Origin: Streptomyces europaeiscabiei | GTDB lineage: Bacteria > Actinomycetota > Actinomycetes > Streptomycetales > Streptomycetaceae | Direction of reading: 5' to 3' | Length of the DNA stretch: 64,000 bases | Assembly: GCF_001550375.1 (NCBI RefSeq) | Contig: NZ_LRTR01000532.1 | Coordinates: 1-64,000 of the forward strand | Part shown: positions 24,808 through 37,310 of the stretch, one piece after another | Position numbering within the stretch: the stretch's first letter is position 1 | How the letters are laid out: each line of letters begins with the position of its first letter | Notes under the pieces: model-generated | The model's database searches: none | The model's input: only the letters and a program-made list of their open reading frames with translations | What the model was told of the DNA's origin: nothing | Made by a program: the position numbers and the translations under genes

Positions 24808-26013
24808 ATGCGCATCACCGGGTACAGAACCCTGACGACGGCACAGCAATGGGGTCGACCTGTCGGTGACGCAAACGGCGTCCACGACGACGGCGTCGTG
24901 CCCGTGCCGGTCGTCATCGTCGAGACCGATGAGGGGATCACCGGAGTCGGCCTGGGACCGCACGTGGAAGCCGAGGTGATTTTCGCCGCCATCGACGGCC
25001 AGGACCCGCGCGCGGTGACCGCCCTCTACGACCGCATGCTGCGGCACACCTTCAAAGCCGGGCATGCCGGCGTGGTGTTCGGCACGATCGGTGCGTTCGA
25101 CACGGCGTTGTGGGACATCAAGGCACAGGCCGTGGGTGAGCCGCTGTGGCGGTTGCTCGGCGGCAACGACCGCATGGTCCACGCCTACGCCTCCGGCCTG
25201 GACATCGGCCTCACCGACGACGAGCTCGTCGCCACCTACCAGGTCTATGCCGAACGCGGGCTGAGGGCGGCGAAGCTCAAGGGCGGCCTGGACATCGAGC
25301 GTGACCGGCACCGGCTGTTGCTCGTACGCGAGGTATTGGCCGAGGCCGCGCACGGGACCCGGCCAGGGCTCATGCTGGATGCGAACGAGTCCTGGAGCCG
25401 CAAGCAGGCGGTACGCCACGTCGGCGAATTGGAACGCACACTCGACCTGACCTGGATCGAGGAGCCGGTCCGGCGCTGGGACGCCGACGGCCTGGCCGCT
25501 GTCAGCCGTGGCGTACGGACGGCGGTCGCCAGTGGGGAGAACCTCACCGGCCTCGAGCAGTTCCGCCCGCTGATCGCGGCGGGAGGCGTCGACATCGTCC
25601 AGACGGCCGCGGTCTGGGGAGTCACCCACTTCCTGCGTGTCGCCGCGCTGGCGCACGCCTACGACCTGCCGGTCAGCCCGATCGGCAACACGCCTGTCGC
25701 GCTGCTGCACGCCGCGACGTCGGTGCCCAACCACCTCGTCAGCGAACTGCAGGGCCTGCAGCCGCCGATCGGCGTCGCGATGGACCTGCACGTCGAGGAC
25801 GGTGCCTTTGTGCTCGGCGACACGCCGGGCCTGGGCATCCGGATCGACGAAACGGTGATGACCGCGGCCGCCCGTCAGCGAACGGCACACGCACCCGACG
25901 GACCGCACATACGGCCGGAGCAGGCCGGGCTGCGGCTGCTCGCGGTCACCCCTGAACCGTGCAGATCCACCGCGGAAGAGACGTTAGACACCATGGGGAT
26001 GGAGGATCGATGA
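24808..26013 (+). CDS. Enolase-superfamily sugar-acid dehydratase (mandelate racemase-like)
   Basis: 401 residues. The N-terminal capping domain is followed by the modified TIM barrel of the mandelate racemase/muconate lactonising group. The catalytic KxK lysines lie in AKLKGG, and the magnesium ligands are the aspartate in MLDANESW, the glutamate in WIEEPV and the glutamate in ASGEN. Such enzymes remove water from an aldonic or uronic-type acid to give a 2-keto-3-deoxy acid in the cytoplasm. The substrate cannot be fixed from sequence. The C terminus after about residue 355 is long and low in conservation, so the chain may have been extended. The stop overlaps the start of the chimeric remnant at 26010, as expected where a dehydrogenase gene once followed. 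Confidence 0.88.
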   Translation: MRITGYRTLTTAQQWGRPVGDANGVHDDGVVPVPVVIVETDEGITGVGLGPHVEAEVIFAAIDGQDPRAVTALYDRMLRHTFKAGHAGVVFGTIGAFDTALWDIKAQAVGEPLWRLLGGNDRMVHAYASGLDIGLTDDELVATYQVYAERGLRAAKLKGGLDIERDRHRLLLVREVLAEAAHGTRPGLMLDANESWSRKQAVRHVGELERTLDLTWIEEPVRRWDADGLAAVSRGVRTAVASGENLTGLEQFRPLIAAGGVDIVQTAAVWGVTHFLRVAALAHAYDLPVSPIGNTPVALLHAATSVPNHLVSELQGLQPPIGVAMDLHVEDGAFVLGDTPGLGIRIDETVMTAAARQRTAHAPDGPHIRPEQAGLRLLAVTPEPCRSTAEETLDTMGMEDR

Positions 26014-26321
26014 AAGCGGTTGTCCACCGCGGGGCCCGGACCCTCGAGATCGAGAGCCGGGTCACCGAGGCGCCGGCCCTGGCGAAGGAGTGGGGCGGGC
26101 GCGGCGTCAACGTCATCGCACCGGGCTGCATCGCCACCGACAACACCGAGGCGTTACGCGCGGACCCCCAGCACAACCAGGCGATCCTTGGCCGGATCCC
26201 GGCCGGTCGCTGGAGAGGCGCCGACGATCTCGCCGGGGCCACGGTGTTCCTCGCCTCCTCGGCGTCGGACCATGTCAACGGCATCGTTCTTCCCGTTGAC
26301 GGCGGATGGCTGGGACGATGA
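26010..26321 (+). pseudogene. Deletion chimera: start of a zinc alcohol dehydrogenase joined to the end of a KduD-like SDR
   Basis: The ATG overlaps the dehydratase stop. The first 22 residues or so ([17 protein letters not shown]) are the typical opening of a zinc-dependent alcohol/sugar dehydrogenase. The reading then passes in frame to [31 protein letters not shown] in pieces, and on to [19 protein letters not shown], which is the last third of 2-dehydro-3-deoxy-gluconate 5-dehydrogenase (KduD) and related SDR proteins. Two residues of the usual NVNAIAPG are missing. The 103-residue product would have neither cofactor nor catalytic site. It is best read as a deletion that removed the rest of two adjacent catabolic genes of this operon. 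Confidence 0.85.
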
Positions 26322-26440
26322 TGGGCTGCCATGCATTGCCAGCCGGCCGCGCCCGAGTCGATCGTGCGTGCGAACCCGAGGGTGGCGACGTGCGCGGCAC
26401 CTGGGGCGGCCTTGCCCGAGTCAATGTGTACGGGCTCGTG

Positions 26441-27343
26441 ATGCGAGCCGGCCGATCCGACGAGACGAGCCTGGTCGTCGCCGCACAGGCCGGCGATCCA
26501 AGAGCCCTCGACGACCTGGCCGCGACGTACCTGCCACTGGTATACGCGATCGTGCGCAGGGCACTGGGTGAGCTTGCGGACGTCGACGACGTGGTGCAGG
26601 AGACGATGCTGCGGGCACTTCCTGAGCTGCGCACGTTGCGCGCCCCGGAGTGCTTCCGGCCCTGGCTGGCCACGATCGCGACACGACAGATCAGCACCCA
26701 TCTGCACCGGCGGCAGGCGGATGCCGAACGGACGGCCCCCCTCGACGAGATGACCGACTCGCCGGACGCCGACGCCGAGAACCTGGCCCTGATCCACGTC
26801 GAGCTGTCCGGTCATCGCCGAAAGACCGTACGCGCCAGTCGATGGCTCGACCCGGACGCCCGGGCGCTGCTGTCGTTGTGGTGGCTGGAGACCGCGGGCC
26901 GGCTGGCGAGGGCGGAGCTCGCGGCGGCGCTGGGAACGAGCGTGGCTCACGCGGGTGTGCGCGTCCAGCGGATGCGCAACCAGCTGGAGCTGAGCCGGTC
27001 ACTCGTCGCCGCGCTGGAGGCCAGCCCCCGGTGCCCACAGCTGACCGCCGCGCTGGGAGGCTGGGACGGCGTACCGAGCACGCTGTGGCGTAAGCGCATC
27101 ACCCGGCACACCCGATCCTGTGCGGACTGCGGCCGGGCCGCCGGCGAACTGGTACCCCTTGAGCGGCTGATCGTCGCCTTGGCGCTGCTCCCCGTCCCGC
27201 CGGCGCGGTCGGCCGCGGTGCTCGACAGACCTGCGCTCGCCGGGGCGACCGAGAACGCCGTCGTGATGGGAGCCGAGTCGGCCGAGATCGGCTCGGGGCC
27301 GGTTGCCGGCGTCAAGGCTGGGCTACTCGACCAACTCGCCTGA
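26441..27343 (+). CDS. ECF-type RNA polymerase sigma factor with C-terminal zinc-finger motif
   Basis: From the ATG at 26441 (GTG at 26438 is an alternative) the protein has about 300 residues. Region 2 is visible as YLPLVYAIVRRALGELADVDDVVQETMLRAL in pieces, with the core-binding DVVQET motif. Region 4 follows after an acidic linker, with helix-turn-helix text AELAAALGTSVAHAGVRVQRMR. Near residue 222 an HTRSCADC sequence gives the HX3CX2C pattern seen in zinc-binding anti-sigma factors, so sigma and anti-sigma-like parts share one chain. Streptomycete relatives, as I recall them, continue into a membrane helix and carbohydrate-related domains; here the chain stops at LLDQLA just before where such a helix would start. 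It may be truncated, or it may act alone. It could control neighbouring hydrolase genes. Confidence 0.8.
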   Translation: MRAGRSDETSLVVAAQAGDPRALDDLAATYLPLVYAIVRRALGELADVDDVVQETMLRALPELRTLRAPECFRPWLATIATRQISTHLHRRQADAERTAPLDEMTDSPDADAENLALIHVELSGHRRKTVRASRWLDPDARALLSLWWLETAGRLARAELAAALGTSVAHAGVRVQRMRNQLELSRSLVAALEASPRCPQLTAALGGWDGVPSTLWRKRITRHTRSCADCGRAAGELVPLERLIVALALLPVPPARSAAVLDRPALAGATENAVVMGAESAEIGSGPVAGVKAGLLDQLA

Positions 27344-27785
27344 GGGCCGCTCGAGTCGACACCCAAGTCTTCGCGTTCGGTGACGGCGCCGTGCTTTTCG
27401 GCACTACGTCGACTGCGACTGTCCAAGCCGGCCGCTGATAACGAAAACTTCCGCGAATTACACGCGCACGTCACTCCAATTCGCCGCCTGAAAAGGTTAT
27501 GAGGGGTGGCCGTCAATAGTCCCGCTTCTCCGGTTGGTTGCACCACGGCTCTGGCTCATATATATCGACCGTTCCCTCTTGAATGGACCGTGGCAATCTG
27601 ACAATCTTCTAGTCGTCGACGCGTCACCGTTCCCCATTCATGACCTGTGAAAGCGGAATCCACAAGCGATCTACGGATTGCCGGCGCCAACACAGTGAGG
27701 TGGCCCCGACTTCGAAAGGTGCCGGTGATGAACGAATTCGTGTACTCGGCTGATCCGCCGCGGCGGCCCCGGGCCCGACCCATCC
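27344..27785. other. Gene-free stretch before the GH10/GH62 remnant
   Basis: No coding sequence seen. At 27442-27453 the text CGAAAACTTCCG resembles the GAAA-n-TTTC type box found near xylanase genes, which would fit the promoter of the former xylanase whose remnant follows. AT content is locally higher around 27430-27640. Confidence 0.4.
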
Positions 27786-28204
27786 TGCTCCCTGGAGAAG
27801 GGCCGCTACTTTGGCGCCGCGGTCGGCCGGAACGGACAAGTTCTCCTCCAACACCTCCATGTCGGTTCTCAACCGCGAGTTCAACAGCGTCGTCGCCGAG
27901 AACGAGAGGTCGCCGCCGATACCGGTCGTTCACCTCGGGCAGCCTCAGCGGTTCGTGGACGCCACACCTGGCGACGGAGCCGAGCCCGTGCGCCCGCTCC
28001 GACAACGTGACGTTCTCGGGCCCGGCGTGGACCCGGGACTTCAGCCACGGGGAGCTGATCCGGGCCGGTGACGACCAGACCGTGCCGTTGAACCCGTGCC
28101 AGTCGCAGTTCCTGTACCAGGGCATGCACCCCAACGCCGGCGGCGACCGCATCTCCCTGCCGTGGCGGATGGGGCTACTCACCCAGACCAACTCCACCTG
28201 CTGA
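27786..28204 (+). pseudogene. Chimeric remnant: start of a GH10 xylanase joined to the end of a GH62 arabinofuranosidase
   Basis: At 27786-27840 one frame reads LEKGRYFGAAVGRN. After a frameshift another reads SSNTSMSVLNREFNSVVAENE, together matching the opening of a GH10 catalytic domain (compare [12 protein letters not shown] and [14 protein letters not shown] in xlnA at 44276). Immediately after AENE, a third frame from about 27911 reads YRSFTSGSLSGSWTP, WTRDFSHGELIRAGDDQT and NPCQSQFLYQGMHPN to a stop at 28204. That is the C-terminal third of a GH62 enzyme (compare [12 protein letters not shown] and [12 protein letters not shown] at 41896). A deletion of about 2 kb or more between adjacent xylanase and arabinofuranosidase genes would produce this. 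Both functions are lost here, but intact homologs of both lie at 41.9-45.7 kb. Confidence 0.82.
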
Positions 28205-28419
28205 CCCGGAGATCCGGGCGAAGCCGGGGAGCGAGGCTTTCCAGGCGCCACGGCAGCGGCATGACGCTGACATGCTCGCCGCGCGGAGCGATCTGGGAGG
28301 GGGCCGGCGCGGAGTGGGCAAGCTCCGCGCCGGCTCGGCCGGCTGCCGGCAGGCGGCCGACGTCAACAGATCGCGCACAGTGCAGACGTGACCACACCGC
28401 CAACCGGGAAGGCACGACC

Positions 28420-29901
28420 ATGCCCCACACCCGTCGCCGGCGCTACCTCGCCCGGGCGCTCGCCTGCATCCTGACCGCTCTCAGCGCGCTCGCGGTCGTC
28501 GAGCACCAGAGCGCCTCGCCGGCCGCCGCCGACACCGCCCAGTTCCGCGGCGTCAACTGGGCCCGGCTCGGTGACAACTTCCACGGTGGACCGCTGGTCC
28601 TGCACGGGTTGAGCGGCTCCGACAGCTACCAGACGGTCGTGGCGAAAGCCACCGCCATCTACACCGGCTTCGAGAACAACCTCGGCGCCAACACCGTTCG
28701 GCTCCCCATCAACACCTACACAGTCGGGACGAGCTGGTGGAGCGCGTACACGGGCGCGATAGACGCAGCCACCGCGAAGGGATTCAAGGTCGTCCTCTCC
28801 TACTGGGAGGACGGAGTGGCCGCCCGCGGCGGTCGCATCGTCGACCCGAGCGCCTTCGACACCATGTGGAACACCGTGCTTGCCCGGTACGGCACCAACA
28901 GCCTCGTCCACTTCGAGCCGATGAACGAACCGGGAGGGCACAGCGCCGGCGAGTGGGCGAACGTGGTGAGCAACTGGATCAGCAGCCACCCGTCGATTCC
29001 GCGGAACCGCATCTTCGTCAGCGGCGCCGGCCTGAACACCGACATCAGATCCATGTGCGCCGACCGCCGCCTTGACGGGACGTTCCTGTCGCTGCACCAC
29101 TACACGTTCTTCAGCGGTGCGAAGACCTACGACCAGTGGGTGGCGTACCTGCGGAACGCGATCGGCTCCTGCGCCGACCGCACTGTCGTCGACGAGTTCG
29201 GCGCGCCGATGGATACCGGGCTCAACTACCACGACGCCGGGAGCACCGACAACTTCGTGCGCTACTTCCGGGCCACCACCACGGTGCTTCGGGAACTGCG
29301 GATCGGCTCCATCTACTGGCCCGGGCTGGGCGGGAAGATACGCGCCGGTCAGGCCGACGACTGGTATGCCATGCAGAAACTGCACGGCACCGGTACCAAC
29401 CTCACGCTCAGCACGCCCAGCGCCAGCGGCCGCGAGCGCCTCAGGCACGGCTGGGGCCTGGACGGCGACGTCCCGGCCCCGACCAGCCTGCTGCGCAACG
29501 TCAGCACCGGACGCTGTCTGGACATCCCCGGCGGGACCACGGCGAACATCCAGGTCCAGGTGGACACCTGCGCCAACTCGGTTGGCCGGCAGTGGACCTT
29601 GACGGTCGGCGGACAGATCACCGCACTTGGAGGCCAGAAGTGCCTGGATGTGTACAACAGCGGGACGACGAACGGCACCGTGGTCGGCACGTGGGCGTGT
29701 ACCGGCGGCGACAACCAGCGTTGGACGGTGGGCGCTGACGGCACCATCCGCAGCGTTCGCTCCGGCCTCTGCCTCGACGTGAACACCGCCACCTTCAAGG
29801 CGCAGCTGTGGACGTGCTGGGGCGGCGACAACCAGAGGTGGCAGATCCAGAACACTGACGCGCGACGCGACGCCCGACTCGGCGGACACGGTGGACGGTG
29901 A
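28420..29901 (+). CDS. Secreted GH5-type glycoside hydrolase with C-terminal ricin lectin
   Basis: From the ATG at 28420 (GGGAAGG about ten bases upstream) the protein has 493 residues with an arginine-rich export signal ending near residue 41. Residues 43-345 form a GH5-like TIM barrel: FRGVNWARLGDNFHGG at the first strand, the acid/base glutamate in FEPMNEPGG, and the likely nucleophile glutamate in VVDEFGAP. A ricin-type lectin (352-480) with GRCLDIPGG and GDNQRW repeats ends the chain. GH5 covers endoglucanases, mannanases and others; the subfamily is not assignable here. The last 15 residues are arginine-rich and unlike a lectin end, suggesting that a small mutation has extended the frame. 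It stands alone between two remnants. Confidence 0.85.
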   Translation: MPHTRRRRYLARALACILTALSALAVVEHQSASPAAADTAQFRGVNWARLGDNFHGGPLVLHGLSGSDSYQTVVAKATAIYTGFENNLGANTVRLPINTYTVGTSWWSAYTGAIDAATAKGFKVVLSYWEDGVAARGGRIVDPSAFDTMWNTVLARYGTNSLVHFEPMNEPGGHSAGEWANVVSNWISSHPSIPRNRIFVSGAGLNTDIRSMCADRRLDGTFLSLHHYTFFSGAKTYDQWVAYLRNAIGSCADRTVVDEFGAPMDTGLNYHDAGSTDNFVRYFRATTTVLRELRIGSIYWPGLGGKIRAGQADDWYAMQKLHGTGTNLTLSTPSASGRERLRHGWGLDGDVPAPTSLLRNVSTGRCLDIPGGTTANIQVQVDTCANSVGRQWTLTVGGQITALGGQKCLDVYNSGTTNGTVVGTWACTGGDNQRWTVGADGTIRSVRSGLCLDVNTATFKAQLWTCWGGDNQRWQIQNTDARRDARLGGHGGR

Positions 29902-30022
29902 CCGCCAGGCGCGGCCGAACCGATGGCAACAACGACGCCACGGCAATGGTCTGCCGGCAGGTCAAGGGTCGTTCTGTTCTACGAGGCGACGAGGTTCACC
30001 ACCGGGCGCAAGAACGCGGTCC

Positions 30023-30425
30023 GCGTGGATCAAGAAGGCGGAGGCACTGGCCGACTCCGGCGTGATCCCCGCCCGGCCGGTGGTCGCCGTCTCCGGCGAC
30101 CTGGCTGAGGTCGAACGCTGGATCCGCCCGGTTCCGGTCGCGGCCCACCGACCGACGTGGCAGCCGCGCTCGCCGACGACCTTGTCCAGTTCCGCGACCA
30201 GCATCGTCTCGACCGGACGGTGGTGATCAACGGCGCGTCGACCGAGCCGTGCGCCACCGGCCACCCGGCGCATGCCGGTCTCGCGGCGCTGGAGGCTGCC
30301 CACGCCGCGCCGGCCACGGTGCTGCCGACCCGTTCGACCTACGCCTACGCCGCGTTCCGGGCCGGCTGGCCCTACACCGACTTCACCCCGTCCACCGGCG
30401 CGCCCGGCTCCCGGGCGCCGCGTCC
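30023..30425 (+). pseudogene. Internal fragment of an inositol-3-phosphate synthase-like gene
   Basis: One frame gives WIKKAEALADSGVIPA and GDLAEVERWIRPVP. Another, from about 30160, gives DVAAALADDLVQFRDQH, RTVVINGASTEPCATGHPAH and PTRSTYAYAAFRAGWPYTDFTPSTG. This order matches the middle of actinobacterial inositol-3-phosphate synthases, with the VNVASTEP and YAAF..G.PYVDFTPSTG landmarks. A frameshift lies near 30150. Both ends are missing, so no enzyme can be made. It fills the gap between the GH5 and GH95 genes (29902-30458). Confidence 0.75.
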
Positions 30426-30458
30426 GCGCCCTGCCCCAGTCAGTGAAGGGAGAACGAC

Positions 30459-34720
<4,262 letters not shown>

Positions 34721-34730
34721 GCACAGGTGT

Positions 34731-34761
34731 GAAGGCGGCCGCAGTAGTCGCGGCCGCCTTC
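34731..34761 (+). terminator. Terminator of the esterase gene
   Basis: Perfect 12-base stem (GAAGGCGGCCGC with its complement) and a seven-base loop, ten bases after the stop, followed by CTCTCC. Confidence 0.8.
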
Positions 34762-35312
34762 CTCTCCAGTCGGTCCAGCCTTTCGGAAGTCCGTCTCGGC
34801 ATGACCGCACCCTGGGCCCAGCGGGTTCGTCGGCCTTTGGAGGCCCCACAGGAGTACGTGATGGATCTGCCCATGAACCGCAGGCGCGTCGTCGCTGCCG
34901 GAATACGAGACATCCGCGCCTTCGGATGAACGGTTGATGGCCGAGAGGGACTGTAAGACGTTCGGCGTAACTCCCGATAACGCGGAGTCTGGAGGGCGAG
35001 GCGGGGTTTGGTCCGTGACTGGTCCGGAAGTACTGGTCAGGAGCGGGAGAGCAGTGGGAAGAACTGGGAGTTACGGCGTAAGTCGGTCTTGGCTCTGGGC
35101 CAGCCAAGAGGAAGGCCCCTGGAGGGCAAAAGCCCCGGTCAGGCGCCTTCGTTTGTGCGTCTGGAAGAAGCCCAGTTTCTCGGTGAGCACGACACCAGGA
35201 GGTTCTTCCTCTGCGGTGGTACACGCCTGACCTCGCTTCTGACCTGCGACAAAAGGCCGGACTCGTCTACTGCGAAGCCGAGTTGGTCCGCTCCTGGTCC
35301 GGATCTTGGTGA
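34762..35312. other. Gene-free stretch with a 10-base inverted repeat
   Basis: No recognisable gene. CGTAACTCCC at 34966-34975 and GGGAGTTACG at 35066-35075 form a perfect inverted repeat enclosing a 90-base purine-rich, lower-GC stretch. A 98-codon open frame at 34934-35230 has poor codon character. Origin unknown; possibly DNA from outside the chromosome core. Confidence 0.4.
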
Positions 35313-36489
35313 GTGGTCCGTCGTGCTGTGCGGCTGACCCATCTGGCCACTCGGACACCACCGGCTGTACTCGGCCGTCTTGACGAGTCGGTCGCCGGAG
35401 CCCTCGCGGTGACCGTGCTCACGGCCTCCTATCAGGTGACCACGCCGGCGTTCACCAACACGCCGGTAGCTGGTTGGACCCTGGCGATCGACGCCACCCT
35501 CGCCGATCTGCTGTTGGCGGTGGCGTGCGGTCCGGCATGGTGGCACCAGCCGCCCCCGGACTCGCGGGCACCCTGGTGGCACCGCGCGGGCGCATACCTG
35601 ACAGTCCCGTTGGCTGTGCCGATCGGGCTGTACATCGGAGTCAATCGCACCGGCGCCACGTCCGGCGGCCCGTACGGCACCTGGTGGGTGCTGGTCACTC
35701 TTCGCCTGGCGACCGCCGGGGCGACTGCGATCTGTGTGTCGTTGTCCCGGCCGTGGTGGCGTGGCGAGGGCGTGGGCGGATGGATGGTGCCGATGCTGGC
35801 GACCACGACCCTGTACGGACTCGCGTTTTGGATCGGCACAGCCTCATCGGTGTACGTGTGGTTGTCCACACCGTCCGAATACCTGATCCTCGCGACGAGG
35901 GCGGCATGGACCGGGCCCCTCGCGGTCGCCGCCGTGCTGGGCTGCGTGTTCGCTTGGCGTCTGGCGGGGGACCACGGTGTCGCGGATGCCACCGCTGATC
36001 GTCCTGCTCTCCGCCGGCGCCGCGGCCGCAGCGACCTGCACAGTACGCCTGCGAACGGTATCGCCCATCGAGGCGGACGAGAAGGCCGCGGTCCAACTGC
36101 TCGACATGTGGTCAGCGGCCGGAGCCGGCCTGGCCGTGCTCCTGGCCATCCTCATAGCAAGAGCCGACGTGGTGCCCGACGTCCTGCGAGCGGCGCCACT
36201 GGCCACCACTCTCACCTTTGTGGCGAGCTGCATCCGGTGGGCGACAGTCTGGACCGACCCACTCGAAACAGCCCGTCGTTTCCTGGTGACACCGCTTGCG
36301 GTCCTGGCCGTGTCCGTCCTGCTTCTCGCCGCGTCCGTACCCCTGCTACCGTCCCGAACCCGACCCCTGCACCGAACGGTCCTGTACCTGCTTCCACCTC
36401 TGTCGGCCGGGATCGCCGCAGCCCTGACCACCTTGCTGATCAACTACGCAGGTCTGATGGATTATCACGTCCTGCTCGCCTTCGGGTAA
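35313..36489 (+). pseudogene. Multispan membrane protein broken by one frameshift (family not recognised)
   Basis: From a GTG at 35313 one frame encodes about 220 residues with five or six hydrophobic segments, for example VPLAVPIGLYIGV and LAVAAVLGCVFAWRLAG, then becomes arginine-rich nonsense. At that point, near a GGGGG run at 35965-35975, a second frame takes over from 35977 with PLIVLLSAGAAAAATCTVRL and four more hydrophobic segments to the stop at 36489. Rejoined, the chain would be about 390 residues with about ten membrane helices. It is either a true frameshift, a sequencing error in the G run, or two coupled genes. No family was recognised. Confidence 0.6.
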
Positions 36490-36782
36490 CGGCAGGAGGC
36501 ATCGGCGGCCGCGACGTGGTCGACCGACCGTTGCGTCAACTCGGTACGACGGCGGTCGATACGTGGCGAGGATGACGGTGGTCGTTTCGTTCGGCAGCCG
36601 TTGAGGACTTCGGCGAGCGGACGAGATGGCTGACGCCCAGGCTGCGGGCGCCGTCGAGATGCCGGTCGTCGTAGGGGCTGTACCAGAGGCCGCCGGTGAG
36701 GGCACGGTTCGGGCCCTGTTCCGGTGGGGTGAGAGCTTCGGTCCTGAGGACCTCGACGCGGGTGTGACGCCAGTCCACCGCC

Positions 36783-37090
36783 GGTAACCCCCGGCGGACC
36801 GGCCTGGTCAGCAACGTCCTCAACCCGAAGATCGCCGACTTCTGCACCGGTGCTGCCCGCGCCAGCACCGCCCGGGCTGCCGACCGCCTGGGCCATGACG
36901 CTGCTCGTCCTCTTCCCCAGCGCCCTCACCCTCGTTCGGCTGGGCGGCTGCGGGCTCCTCCTGTCCAAGGCCGGGCCGATCCTCCACAGGCCACGCCTCG
37001 GCCGCGCGCTCGAACGGACCACGGGCCTCGCCCTCATCGGATTCGGCCTCGCGGTCACCACCGCTTCCGGCCGAGTTCGCCGACCCGTCG
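36783..37090 (+). pseudogene. C-terminal remnant of a LysE-family amino-acid exporter
   Basis: One frame reads RRTGLVSNVLNPKIADF, matching the FRTGLVSNVLNPK segment of LysE/RhtB exporters. After a frameshift, another reads RLGRALERTTGLALIGFGLAV, matching the last membrane helix of the family. The N-terminal half is absent. The rest of 36490-37310 shows only a minus-strand stretch (about 36800-36600) with GLWYSPYDDRHLDGARSLGVSHLV, which looks like a fragment of another unidentified protein. Confidence 0.7.
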
Positions 37091-37310
37091 CAACGGCGGC
37101 ATCAACCCCGCCTACCCGAGCAGCGATTGGGTGCGCCCGCCCCGTATCCACCTCGTACTCACGGGGCATGGGTCAACAAGTGGGTCGACAAGGGGGAGCC
37201 GGAACCACAGGGGCGAGCGCCCAGGCATGAGCACCGAGGAACGGACCAGCACACCAAGCGCCGGGTGGTGAGGCCCGGCACCACGACGTCCACGGGAAGA
37301 GAGACAGAGG

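Noticed and set aside
34934-35230. 98-codon plus-strand frame as a real gene
   Set aside because: Poor ribosome site, weak third-position GC bias and no recognisable motif.
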